Below, piece by piece: positions 1 to 11,557 of a stretch of 64,000 bases of DNA; position 1 is the first letter of the stretch, and each line of letters starts with the position of its first letter. This DNA is from Cryoendolithus antarcticus (taxonomy: Eukaryota; Ascomycota; Dothideomycetes; Cladosporiales; Cladosporiaceae), in contig NAJO01000025.1 in NCBI GenBank assembly GCA_002077065.1, positions 620,001 to 684,000 of the forward strand. The letters are read 5' to 3'. The translations under genes and the position numbers were made by a program. The notes under the pieces are model-generated. The model saw only the letters and a list, made by a program, of their open reading frames with translations. It had not been told where the DNA came from and made no database searches.

Positions 1-1706
1 ACTTCGAGCAATCCCCCTGAGCCTGCTATGTCTCGAAACATCGTCGATACTATGCAAGTGGTGTACTAGTGATTGAAGCCGAGATTACTTCGAGCAAATC
101 ACACTACACTGCGTTGGAGCATCGTCGATTGTCAGACAGCAGTGTGATTATTTTGGCCGATGTTCATTGCGGCGCTGCAGGTCCATTGAGGCACTCGTGG
201 AGCTTGGTACCCGCATGCAGCACCGGAAACTGGTCCGACTGCAGACTGCGCAGAGAGGTCAAGATCCGCGACAGTGGGTCGTGGAATACTCTTCGAGGCC
301 TAGATGTCGTTCGCCGAGAAGGACAGTGCCTTTGTTGACCTCGTCGCGTCTTCAAACCTTCGCCGCCCTGTCAGTCGGTCCTCTAAGTCTCAAGTGGCCG
401 TACTTGCGATTAGGTCATGAACGCTCAGGACAGCAAACAGCTCAATGTTGTCAGCAATCAGTGCAACATACATCTCTGTGCTGGCGTGGCTTCTTCTCGT
501 ATCGTAGCTGTGCGTCGAGATCCGCCCAACCACTGAACAATCCCAGACAGAACCTGAGACCTGCATTGCATCCCCAAGCGCGCTCGGGCTACGCAGTGCG
601 ATTGATTTGGACGGCATCGGGGCTGAGTCCGCCTCCATGCTCGACCTTGCCTCGTTTCTGACTGGGCACTGGCGAAACAGTATGCCCTGATAGGTAATCG
701 AGGGCAAGATCCGCGATGAGGACGTACAGCATGGTATTTGCCTTGTGGTCTAGACTCTGCGAAGACCGTCTTTACCGCCGTAGGGCTGTAGATTTCCCCG
801 AGACTCACCTAAGACCTGTCAATTGGTGTATCCTGTATAGTCAATCGAGGGTAGATTCCGCGATAAGGACGTGCAGCAGAGTGGTTGCCTGGTGTGTCTG
901 CCAAAGCCGTTGCTACCGCGCTAGAGCCGGGGAACCGATCGCGATACAATAATCGCAACAGATCTGGTTGGCGAATGGACGTTAACATGCGATAAGCAGG
1001 TCTGAGGAAGTTGAATCAAGCTTCGAACCCGTCTATATAAGCGCGCAGTATAAGACGCCGCACATTCGGGGATGGCGACACTGAATGGCCTGCCTGCTCA
1101 TCGACGATGAGGTCGTCCTGAGAAAATCACTCGCTAGAGCAAAGCTTGTGAACCCAGCATTGCTTCGAATCCGATCAAGCAGCCGGAGACATTCACCGCA
1201 TTCCAGGGCGCGGCAGACCGACGATCAGTATCTTGTACGCGACATCTCAGATATACGAAGAGCTCCCTGTCTCACATGCTGTGCTCTCCTCGAGGTCTTT
1301 TCCGCTTGTACGCACCGAACGTGAACGCGTGGGGGTCACAGTGCCAGCATTCCAGTGATTGAGCAGCGAAGCTGCAGCATTCCGATTCTCGGGACAGGTC
1401 CTCAGCAGTTTTGATCGGCTATAATGTCCTGCACCGGATCTTAGTATCTTGAACTTCCATAGACATCGGCGATGGTGAGAGTAATGTTGTAGAGCTCGCG
1501 TCCTGAGACGAAGTATGTAAAGGCAGCCGGGAGTCCAAATCTTTGGAGTCAACCAGTCTATCACTAAATCTCGGTCAGATCGCAAATAACCCAACACCTT
1601 GCTTCATCCAACGTCCTTGATACAAGCAACCAGTTCGTCCCTCATCAAGTTCCGGATTGACTACTCGGTTGCGTCAAGGACCCGCCTAGACGACTTCATA
1701 ATTACG
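1..1706. other. gene-poor left edge
   Basis: I see no convincing coding exon here. Short open frames overlap on both strands without recognisable motifs. A diverged tandem repeat lies at about 680-935 (separate entry). A TATATAAG string at about 1033-1040 resembles a TATA box, but no supported gene follows it within a short distance. Confidence 0.5.
680..935. repeat. diverged tandem duplication, about 105 bp unit
   Basis: Two segments, about 680-790 and 828-935, align along their length by eye. Shared words in the same order include atcgaggg, ccgcgat, aggacgt, cagca, ttgcct and taccgc. They look like an old direct duplication at roughly 148 bp offset. Neither copy carries a convincing reading frame, so this is non-coding or very decayed sequence. 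Confidence 0.55.
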
Positions 1707-2179
1707 ATGCGGTCAACAGCCAGCCAAAGCATAGCTTCCCTCCTCTCAGCGCTTCTGGTCGCCTCTAGCACCGCATTCGCCGTACCCGCGACTCCACTCC
1801 AGGCTCGGCAAGGGATCGATGTCGTCGCCGGCAGAATACCGGAGAATACTGGGCTTGCCGGTATCCTACCTGTAGCTATCAACGCCGCTGTCGTCGTGAA
1901 CGAAGTGCCAACGACGACCACTACAATTGCAGCTCCACCGGTAACTTGCACGCCAAAGTCGATTTGTGTGGACATGATGACTTGCGGATGGCGATACGGA
2001 GGGTGAGTCTTTTCTCGTCAATCGACAAAGAAGGATCGACGAAGCTGACCTAGCCATTCAGGTGTTACGATGCGCACTCATGCGATGGCGTCGGTCCGTC
2101 ATTCCCGACTCCAAATTGCGAACTCGGGTTTGCAACTGCTATAGTGGTGGAGAAGAGAGCAGAAGTCACAGCGGCATGA
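1707..2179 (+). CDS. small secreted six-cysteine protein
   Basis: Two exons, 1707-2002 and 2062-2179, join across a 59-nt intron (GTGAGT donor, CAG acceptor), giving about 137 residues. The product starts with a clear signal peptide (hydrophobic SIASLLSALLVASSTAFA). A short pro-region ending near LQAR follows, where a basic-residue processing step is possible. The mature part is Val/Thr-rich, then has six cysteines in the last 60 residues, including the pattern CVDMMTCGWRYGGCYD. This CVD...CG.RYGGCYD arrangement is familiar from small secreted proteins of filamentous ascomycetes, some of which act outside the cell. No enzymatic motif is visible. The first in-frame ATG with a signal peptide was chosen; the open frame runs further upstream but adds an unlikely leader. 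Role unknown; effector-like is an inference. Confidence 0.8.
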
Positions 2180-2372
2180 TCGACAACCAGAAAAGTCCAG
2201 CCTTCGTTGGGCAATTGTTTTGAAGAAGCCTTGCACTTGAGAAGCCGTGATAATGTACATCTTAGCCCATTGGAGTTAAGTTCTGGTTCGCATGTAGTTT
2301 GGAGAGCATGATGGCAGATGATCGCTTCCGTTGCACCTCATGCGTGGCGTCCCTCTTGAACCAAGCGTCGAC

Positions 2373-3464
2373 TCAGGTACAGCTGCATGCATGCTCCGCC
2401 TTTGCGATCGCCTCGTCAACTGTGCTCCAGATCTTGCACTCTTGGAGCCCTCTTAGGATCCGGATACCAGCTTCACCCGTAGTAAGCTTCGTAGCAATGG
2501 TCCTGCCACACTGGCTTTGACCACTTCGCACATGGTCCTCTTCGCCGTGATCGCCATCTGTGATGACATGGATTGCAAATCGCTCACCACTTCGATCGTC
2601 TAGTAAAGCTGGCGCGAAGGCGGCAACGACTGCGAGTGGATCGTGTAGGGGAGGTCCCTCTACAAGCCCGAACACATCTGCATACGTCTTGGCGAAGAAC
2701 GTCAGGATCTCGACGAAGAGCTTTCGGACCAATGAAGGGGACTGCCCGTTCTGGACCTTCCCAGATCCATAGAGAAGGTTACTTTGCACCTCCTTTGTAG
2801 CCAGAAATTGATGTGTCAAGTCAAGAGGCACCAGCGTGGTCTTCGCTGCCAACACAGAATTACGAAATAAAGCTTGGGCAGACTCCGGATCAATGTAGAT
2901 GTTGAACTCGGCCCATGGCGTCCAATTGCCGAAGCGCTCGCCTTGACCCTTGACTGTGCCTAGTGGAGCATCAGTGAAGCCTCCACCGATCGCACCGCCC
3001 ATGACGCTGAACCCTTTGAGATGGGTAACGAGACTAGGGTAGACGGAGAACAGCAGAGCTGCGTTCGTCAAAGCACCCGTGCAAATGAGCCATGCCGTAT
3101 CCGCTGGCTGAGCGATTAGAGCTCGGTAGGTCGCTTCGATAGCTGTGACGTCGGTCTTGACGCTGCTGCTCGGCGCAGGCAGACATGTTGTGCCATCTAA
3201 TCCCGTCTCGCCATGAATATCCGGAGCAGCGGCAGCTTCTCTGCAAACCGGCTTAGTGGCTCCAGCGTACACAGGAACATCAGCACGCCCTATGGCTGAG
3301 AGTATTGATAGGGTATTCCCGGTGGTGTGAGATAAAGGTGCGTTGCCAAAGACAGAGCTGATGCCGAGAAGCCTGACATTCGGGCTGTGGCAGGCGAGGA
3401 GAATCGCAAATGCATCATCATGGCCAGTGTCGACGTCAAGCCACACGGGCACGGGTTTTGTCAT
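2373..3464 (-). CDS. inosine/uridine-preferring nucleoside hydrolase
   Basis: Single-exon protein of about 363 residues in the IU-nucleoside hydrolase family, which cleaves the N-glycosidic bond of ribonucleosides for purine/pyrimidine salvage. The N-terminal calcium-binding signature is visible as WLDVDTGHDDAFAI, followed by IHGETGLDG and, near residue 270, LHDPLAVVAAF, where the conserved histidine and aspartate of the family lie. Length matches the family. The ATG at 3464 was preferred because it places the DVDTGHDD motif about ten residues from the start, as usual; an in-frame upstream codon at 3506 would add 14 residues. There is no signal peptide, so it is probably cytosolic. A TATA-like string lies about 60 bp upstream. 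Confidence 0.9.
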   Translation of the reverse strand: MTKPVPVWLDVDTGHDDAFAILLACHSPNVRLLGISSVFGNAPLSHTTGNTLSILSAIGRADVPVYAGATKPVCREAAAAPDIHGETGLDGTTCLPAPSSSVKTDVTAIEATYRALIAQPADTAWLICTGALTNAALLFSVYPSLVTHLKGFSVMGGAIGGGFTDAPLGTVKGQGERFGNWTPWAEFNIYIDPESAQALFRNSVLAAKTTLVPLDLTHQFLATKEVQSNLLYGSGKVQNGQSPSLVRKLFVEILTFFAKTYADVFGLVEGPPLHDPLAVVAAFAPALLDDRSGERFAIHVITDGDHGEEDHVRSGQSQCGRTIATKLTTGEAGIRILRGLQECKIWSTVDEAIAKAEHACSCT

Positions 3465-3523
3465 CACACTGGGAAGCGATGGAACATGGAAGTATGATCG
3501 AGCCAAGTCGCAGGCACGTTCAA

Positions 3524-3529
3524 TATATA
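3524..3529 (-). promoter_or_regulatory. TATA-like element of the nucleoside hydrolase gene
   Basis: A TATATA string about 60 bp upstream of the chosen start codon at 3464. Position and sequence suit a core promoter element, but such AT strings also occur by chance. Confidence 0.3.
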
Positions 3530-5652
3530 GGTTGAGTGGTCTTGGCAGTGACTACATAAACATGAACGATACTGTCAAATGATACTCGTTCAGTCGCCTT
3601 GTGACGACCGCACGCGAAGGCATCGCTAAAGTAGTTCTTAGATATCTCCCAATCACAGCTGGTTAGCTTCGCTACCTGTATCAGCTTCCGTCATTTGCGA
3701 TCACCATCTGATGAGCTCAACATTTGTCAATTGTGTTACTTTAAAGCGGGTATCACAGCGTTGCTGTCCGGCTTATGAACACTGCTCATGCGGCGCTCGT
3801 CAACCCTGACCCTCTTAGAATCAGGGACGTTTTGCAACGGAACAAGCTTCTCATGGGTTGATAGTCGTCTGCGAAGCCTCCAAGATCAATATATGAGTGA
3901 GGCTCGCCTAGGGCAGCATTGCCAATGGGGAGGGTCTGGAGAAGGTGTCGGAGTGTCTCGGCCACTCAGCGTGTATCTTCGTTGGAAGTGTTGGTAGATG
4001 TGCGACTCGCTTCCAGCTGAGACATCAACGCCCAATGCCGGGACTACTGGATGTGGGCTGCAAGAGAGAGAAAGAGCCTGTTGAAGACCACGCCAGTGTT
4101 TCGGATCGCACAATTGGAAGCAATCAGTAGTGCAGAACGCGTCGCCGCACTGCTACGCGATAGCGAATTCAGGATAAGGTGCGAAATATGCTGAAGCAGA
4201 GATCTTCGTACTTTCTGGGAGAGAAAGACCGGGGAGCTCTGCGGAATGCTGCTTAGACTGGCAGAGAAAGTCTAACCTACCTAGATAAAATCAAACGCTG
4301 TAAACGTATAGTCTACAGCAATGTATGACGCACAGCACGACGTTGGCCTACTCCTTGGCTTCATCATTGAATGGCAGGGCGGCAAGGCGTGCGCCGAACA
4401 CTGCACCAGTATATCTTCGAATATCAAGCATTACTGACGCATGCACAGCTGCCGCGAACGCCGCGAGGGCCTCCGTAATCCCCAGACAAGCGGACGAGCG
4501 AGGATGTCGACGTTACCGGCCAGATCGCATGCTTCGACGACTGGGAAGGAGGAAGTGGTACTTCATTCCCTTTCCAGCGAAGTTCAAACGCCGACGCGGG
4601 AACGGTTCCGCAATGTTGAGCATGTCCTCAAGGTAAGCTCACGTCGAGGTCGCAGGACCTTACAACCACTTATCTCATCTTGGACTTGTAAGGAATTTAA
4701 TTGATAGCGGCGAGCTGGCGAGCTGGCGAACTGCCACATGAGCGCAAGAAGGCTCCCGAGGGAGCATTGTGGAGACCACCAAGCTACGCTCATTGACGAT
4801 GCGTAGCGACGCGGTACCTCCCAGGAAACGACACTGCCGAGGACGCCTTCTGGGCCACTGGATCTCACATGACGCTTCAGATGCCATGCCATAGGTCCCT
4901 GTCTCTCTTCGACATGAGCGCTTACCGAGGGCAGAATGTCGGCGCAGCGGCGCAGCATGATCCACGGCGGGTGGACATGAAAGACGCTCTATGAGGCACT
5001 GTTGGTCCGCCGCATGGAGTACTCAACGAGACACCTGAGAATGACATACCGGCTATCGTTGCACACTCTTACCACGTCTCAGGGCACAGCGCGTACTGCT
5101 TGTGGCAAATACACAGAATCCCAGATTGTTCTGAGGGGGCCGTGTCCCGCCTCTACTCCAGCAGAACGTGCACACGAGGTTACACATCAGCGCGTGAACG
5201 CACCGCTACTGAATGTTTGTGCCAGCATCATGAGCTGGAGTGTTTTGCTTGCCTGCACATTAGGTGTAATGTACAGTCTCATTCTTTTTTCCCCTCTTCT
5301 ATCACCAACATGTCCGTGTATCTACAGCCCACTTCTCCTCAAGAAAGCATTGTCTACGCAGGTCACAACCGATCTGCGACCTATAAAACACTAGCTTGGC
5401 AGCCTTGTAATTGAGCTGACTCTAGTATCCCACCGGCATTGCACGGTTGCGTGGTGTATCCGTCAGCGTGATAGCGTTTGCTATCTTCCGAAAACTAAGC
5501 CGTACACCTCCCCACGACTCGAGACTTGGAAAACCCTCCTCCTACCTCTCTCCAGATCGCACACAGCTCCACATGGTCGGACGCTTGTTTACTACTACCG
5601 CTCAGTCTTGGTGGCATTTTCCCGCGCCCTTGCCACCTGTCGCATTTCCAGT
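3530..5652. other. intergenic region, nothing recognised
   Basis: About 2.1 kb with only short overlapping open frames on both strands. None shows a domain, a signal peptide or convincing splice-joined exons. It includes the promoter of the large secreted-protein gene; the stretch 5270-5560 is C/T-rich, as often seen upstream of fungal starts. Confidence 0.5.
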
Positions 5653-8600
5653 ATGGCGAAGCTAGCCTGGGCGCTCATGGCGGTAGCTTGCACCTTACTT
5701 CCAACGAATGCTTGGCAGGACTGCAGACCGACTCTGACCACGACGCACACTCTGACGCGGCATGTCGACGCAGATGGGCAAGTGGCTTGGCTTGACGATG
5801 TTCCCACACTTGAATCGCTGTCCGGCCATGCGTGTCGTGATGGGCAATGCCTGCGAATGGGTGCGCTTACGCAGGCCGAGACACCCATACTCAGGACCTT
5901 AGAACATGATTCTGCTTGTCCAGGCCACGTCATTGTCACGCACACGGCTGTAGTTACGCGCATTTCATCCCGATCAGATATCGCGGGACAAGATGGATCC
6001 TACGGCGAATGGTCGCTTGCAGCTGCTGCATCTCCATCCGGAAGATTTTATGACCAAGAGGGTATCGAGAACAATTCAGCAGACGAAGCTAATCCAACGG
6101 GAACGGCTTTCGAAGATACAGTGCAACCTGAGAAGGTGGAATTGCATAGCTCAAGTAGCAGCACTGCAAAGATTTCGACAACAGCCGTCACGATTACAGT
6201 CGGGAGCACAGTCATCAGTCTATCTCCTGGCGAGCCAGTGACGGTGCGTGGGACGACAATCTCGGTCGGCAAAGCGCTGAAGTCGTACTTTCTCGATGGG
6301 ACTCCATACAAGCTTCCGGAAGCGATGAAGACCAAGTCCTCAGCACAAGTCATAAGCACAGCTGTATCTGAGGGCACGCTGAAGTATAACAGCACCTCCA
6401 CCCACAGCTCAACTGTAGTCGTCATCACCGCGGGTGGCGTAGTGACTTCGGTGAAACCCGGCCAGCAGATCATCGTTAGTAGCAAGACGTTCTCGCTGGG
6501 CCGCGCTGGGAACACGTTGTACTCGAATGGAATTCCGTCCAGCGTTCGACACTTGACGACAACTAGCCTCTGGGGCACGACATTCAACGCCACGTCGCTG
6601 GTACCTGTCACGATTGGTGGGCAAGCGACTGCACTACGACCTGGCCAGGAGACCACAACGAGTGGGAAGACTGTGTCTCTCGCGCAGGCAGGTGACTCGT
6701 TGTATGTGAACGGGGTGCCGACGCCTGTGTGGCATGGCACCGGCGCAGCATCATCGACTCCACACCCTGTCTTAGTCACACTCGCCGGTCATACTACTTC
6801 GCTCCGACCAGGCCAGTCAGTCACCATGGCCAGCTCAACCTTTTCGCTCGGCCTCGCCGGGCAAACGCTTTGGATCAATGGTTCTCCGAAGCCCATCACA
6901 TCTGTCGTAGCAGCGAACTTCACCATTACCCCAGCCGTGATGGTCACAATCGCCGGCAAGACCACATCCATGAGACCGGGCCAGCGGGTCACCGTAAGTG
7001 GCACGACTTTTTCGCTCGGTCCCGGTGGCCAGAATCCTTTTCTGGACGGCACTTCAAGACCGATATTGCACTCTGCAACATCTGCATCGCGGATCGCTCA
7101 GCCCGTCAGAGTCACGATAGCAGGAAGCATCACGTCTCTCCGGCCGGGTCAGCAGGTCACTGTCAAGCGCACTACTTACTCGCTTGGCACTGCTGGGTCG
7201 TACCTCTATGTGGATGGAAAGCAGACGCCGATCCTACCTCTGCCACACAATGCCAATAGTACTACTGGTCATTTAGTTCCTTCGACGAGTGCACATGGCA
7301 CTGGCACAAGCACTCATTATCCTTTTCGTAACTCTACATCACACAAGGGTGCTCCCGAGAAGACACTGACGAAGAGCAATACCATCGTTCATTCCTCTCG
7401 CAACTCTACATCACACAAAAGTGCTCCAGAGAAGCCGTTGACTCATTCGTCATCGACTCTATCTAGCCATGTCATATCTGCGAACTCGGCACAGCCCCGT
7501 TCGAGCCATGGAACTACTGTTAGTACCACACGACATAGCTTTGGTACCGCTGCGCCTGGTAGCCGGACTTTACTTCATCCTTCGTCGACGTCACTTCTTG
7601 TCTTTGGTGGTGCGCCAGGCATGCCGCCGCAGGTGACGTCCATGGTGACAGGTCTGTTCGCCTTTATGGGCGGAGACGGCAAGTTGTCCACATCAACGTC
7701 CACCGCCCTTTTTGCGGCAGTTGCTGGAGTCAAGTGGGACACCAAGAAATTCGACGACGAGCTTCAAAATGTTGGCAAAGATTGCAAGTCGCTGCCATGC
7801 ACATATAATTGTGGGACGCTGCATTTCGATAAACCTGGCATCTTCTCCTATGATGCGCATTCCACGGCATGGTGTAAGACGATCTCGGGTGTGACTTATA
7901 CGCGGATAACTGCCATCGGCCCCGCTCCGGAAACCTCAAAAGGTATCGACTTTGGAATAGGGACATTGCCTGCGACCCCTAGCGGGAAGGATATCGCTCA
8001 CTTCTCGTTCAAGCCTGGGTGCACGCCTCCCCCATGGAAGAAGCCTCCATGTTCTATGTCGTGGTACAAAGATTCCTACCCGTGTGAGATTCGCCCCGTC
8101 GTGGACAACGGTGGCAAGTGTGGCAAAGACCACAAGTTCCTGGGAGCTGGCATCTGTCCCGGCTTACAGTGCTGCGGACAGAATATGACTTGGTAAGTCC
8201 TCTTCTCAAGCATGATTATGTGCGTGCGATCTAACCCGAGTCGCAGCGGCACTGAAGCGTCGGAGTGTGGCTCTGGATGCCAACGCAACTTCGGTCAGTG
8301 CTGGCCCCCAGGCAAGAGCAGCTTTCTGCCTAGTAGCTCTGTCTGGACTGGCAAGATGGAGAGTAGTAAATGCCCGGCCGCAATTGTAAGCGGTCAATCT
8401 CGGATTCCTTAACGTTGTGCTAAGATGCGTTAGATTGCCGCGATAACCCCGCCGATACCTCCACCCGCTATTGTTGGGATCAGAGGTATCGATATCATTC
8501 ACGGCATAATACCTGTCCCTGATATCATTATTCCGCCTGGCGCTTGCTGCCCGGCGGGTGTCACTGCCATCAACATCGCTGGTCTACTGGTACTGCCGAA

Positions 8601-11481
8601 ATATCCCAAGTTCCCACTTTGGCCGTTCAAGTTTCCGCCGAAGAGGATCTGTATCAAAATTTGGTTTGTGAACACGTGTCCTAGCCCTGCCACAGATGAG
8701 AACGAGAAGACCAACAATGAAGACGAGGATAAGCCGGAAGATAACGAGAAGCCAAAGCCGTTCGCTTTGGACAAACCTCCCGGAGACGAAACCCCGACCT
8801 CTAGCCCGACAAGTAGCCAGTCGTGCACAGAAACGCACACAGCTACACGTGTGACAGCGTATTGCTCGTCAGTCACCAAGTTCGCCAGTGCTAATGGGAC
8901 TATGACAGTACCCATAGGGATGCCTGCTGCGAGCACGACCTGCGGGAGTTCGAGAACACATATCACTTCGGCTTGTTCTAATATAAAGGGCACCACAACA
9001 ACGACATGGGAAACATGCGCCAGTGAGAGCACGGTACCAGACGTGACGTATTTCTGTGCTGAAAGCGTTGCGGTCACCAAGGGTCAGATCACGACGACAA
9101 ACACCTGCACAAGTACTATCAGCTCGATGATGAAAGGCTGTGATGTGACTGCAACGACTACGACCAGCATTGCCGCTTCATGCCCAACTTCGGTCGATGT
9201 GAGTCCTGACGATATCCAAGGAGAGGACGGCGAAGAACCTTCCTGTCCAATCTTCATCGAGCCTGTCATCGAATATTTAAACGACACCGCCTTATGTCCG
9301 GTCATGGATCTCGTGAAGATCGAATATCTGAATGAGACCGCCTCATGTCCAGTAAATGATCTCGTGAAAGTCGAGTATCTCGATGACGATACCTGTCCAC
9401 TGTGGAATGGTACGTTCCCCAAGCCAAGCCCCCTAGATGATCAGGGCAGCGATGATTCTCCAAGCTGCTCGAACGCTACTTTGATCCTACAAACAGATAA
9501 TGCTCTGGAGGGTGGCGCAATATGTCCTGCGCCGCTCAGCAACTATACTATCACTCCACTTGCGGATCAAGGAGACTACGTACGACCCAAGTCCTGTCCA
9601 TACGCTTACGGCACAACAGTCAGCCCAGACGACGATCAGGGCCAAGACGGTGCCCAGATTGACTTCTGTGCATTTGGTAATGCTACTATAGTCAGCCCTG
9701 ATGATGACCAGGGCCAGGATGGTGTCATGGAGGATGCGTGCGGCATCGGACCTCAAGTTACAATCCTACCATTGGACGATTTACCCACGTCGACCTTCGC
9801 GAGCATGACCCCGGAGCCAACCAGCAAGGCCACGAGCGCATTGGAAACGACGACGAGTCTGACGGCCAAGAAGACGACGAGCATGGAGTCAAAGTCCACG
9901 TCAGTCCTTGTGCCTCCGAAGCCGACATCTACATGCGCCGCGTATGGAAAGAATGGCAGCTGCTGCGCGGCTCCCATAGTGGGCGCCGACGGTGAGTGTC
10001 TCTCGGTGGTGTACTGTCCAGGCGATCGCGATCATCCGGTCGGGAAGATCTTAGCCGACGGTTCCTGCTGTTCGAATTGGGTGGTCGACAAAACTGGCAA
10101 GTGCTGCACTTGGCCTCCCGCAAAGAACAAGGACGATATCTGCGACGATCCGCCACCTCTACCCGCTTATCAACAAGGATGTAAGGGTATCAACGCCCTC
10201 GGCCTTGTCACGGACTGGAAATCATACTCGGAATGTCAGTCTTCGAAGTCTGTTGCTGCTACAGAGAAGCCTACAAGCACCACCGCTGCTGTCATCATTA
10301 CTGGTATGCCTAAGATGCCGTGTAATTGCGACGTGCCTACAATTCAGAATTTGGGCGAATGTACAGTGCACACTTCGTTCGGGGCAGTGGGCAAGGGGTT
10401 GCCACTGTCAGTCACTTTGTCCTGTGCATGCGAAAATCAAGGTGACCGAACTGTGGAGCTCACTACAATCTGCAATACCGCGGTATGCCCTAACCAGAAG
10501 ACCTCCATTCCGCAGCCTACAGCATGCCCGTCACAGAACCTTGACTGTGCCTGGCCCCAAGATACTGCTGTAGGGCCGTGTTCTCGAGTGGATTATCAGG
10601 TCACGAAATCAGGGACTGCCGCGGACAGCGCCTTCTGTCGGTGTGACCATCAGCCATCAACCCATCTGGTATCTGCTCAGTCGGTTTGTGGGCAGTGGGT
10701 ATGCCCTAACGATTCCAATTTGATTCGATCTGGGCCGATGATGACAATGACGGATTCGTGTGCAGCCGCGTTGCCATCGGTCCCATTTCTCGGATCTTGC
10801 GTCTATACCACGACGACGCATCTCAGATTCCAACAAAACGTCATTCCGTGGACGATGAGCACCTCGAGACTGTGCATGTGCAATAACAAGCAGGAGTCAC
10901 TGGCGACTCCTACCGCCGCAGTCTTCGATGCTGCAACAGTCTGCGACGACCTGTATATCTGTCCAAACTCGGCGTACACATACGCGCGACCGATGACCTA
11001 TGGCGCGGCAGCCTGTAAACCCTCTGACTTGGACTTCTTGTCATTGACAGGAACGGCAACCTGCACACTTGCAGGCAAGAAAGATGGTAAGGATCAGTGT
11101 GCGTGCGTCGGCAACATCGGCTACGATGTCACCATCCCGGCGGTCTCGACCTGTGGAGTGACTATCTGCCCAAACCCGAACCCTGACTTTGGAAAGGGCT
11201 GGCAGGAGGGTGTTGCGGACTCCCAGCCAGCAGTCACATTGTTGAGTCATAAGATTGATGAAGTAGCGTCAACCGCTGCATCACCGGGCTCGACACCAAC
11301 AGCTGTGCCAGGACCGACCGCCAAGCCGCTCTCCAAACCACTTCCGACAACATCTGCGGTGGCAAAGGATACAGGGTCAAAGCAGACTCTACCCGAGGTG
11401 AAGAGTGGCACGGCGGCAACTTCGGAGTCTACCAAAGCCGCATCGAAAGCATCGATGGAGCCGCCTAAGGAGGGTATTTGA
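5653..11481 (+). CDS. giant repeat-rich secreted protein, about 1908 residues
   Basis: Three exons, 5653-8192, 8247-8385 and 8434-11481, join in frame across introns of 54 and 48 nt (GTAAGT...CGCAG and GTAAGC...TTAG). The first splice creates a cysteine codon. The product begins with a signal peptide (MAKLAWALMAVACTLLPTNAW). Residues about 177-530 hold six copies of a roughly 45-residue motif of the type VTI.G..TSLRPGQ.VTVSGTTFSLG.AG..LYV.G.P.PI. Next come a Ser/Thr-rich linker, a cysteine-bearing globular segment (from about residue 655), a Pro/Ile-rich stretch at the start of exon 3, an acidic zone with DDQGQDG-type repeats, and many cysteine-rich modules to the end. There is no hydrophobic C-terminal tail, so I expect secretion or cell-wall association rather than a GPI anchor. 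No catalytic motif is seen. The exon 2-3 junction is the least certain point; two adjacent genes are an alternative. Confidence 0.75.
6184..7240 (+). repeat. six in-frame copies of a 45-residue beta-type motif
   Basis: Copies begin at about 6184, 6412, 6598, 6763, 6928 and 7099, spaced roughly 165-228 bp. The conserved core is a short beta strand (VTIAG or similar), then S.RPGQ, T.S.TTFSLG and a YV.G.P.PI end. Spacers differ in length, and the last four copies are the most regular, suggesting stepwise tandem duplication inside the gene. Confidence 0.8.
9199..9770 (+). repeat. acidic DDQG repeats and IEYLN repeats in the secreted protein
   Basis: Within exon 3 there are three short copies of a .IEYLN.T..CP..DLVK unit (about 9265-9400). 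Five related acidic units of type SPDDDQGQDG, each followed within a few residues by cysteine, lie near 9199, 9430, 9560, 9625 and 9691. The last two are nearly identical in protein. All read in the same frame as the rest of the exon. Confidence 0.7.
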
Positions 11482-11557
11482 GAAGTTACACAATGACATA
11501 ATGACAGCGTCAGTAAGTCCAGATCATGAGTGCTAGTGATACAGATATGAGTCCTTT

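Noticed and set aside
1085..1324. 79-codon ATG frame after a TATATAAG string
   Set aside because: No signal, domain or splice continuation; the TATA-like word alone is weak.
6048..6779. 243-codon open frame on the minus strand inside the secreted-protein gene
   Set aside because: It is antisense to the repeat region; Thr/Val/Gly codons of the real gene leave the opposite strand open. No start context or domain.
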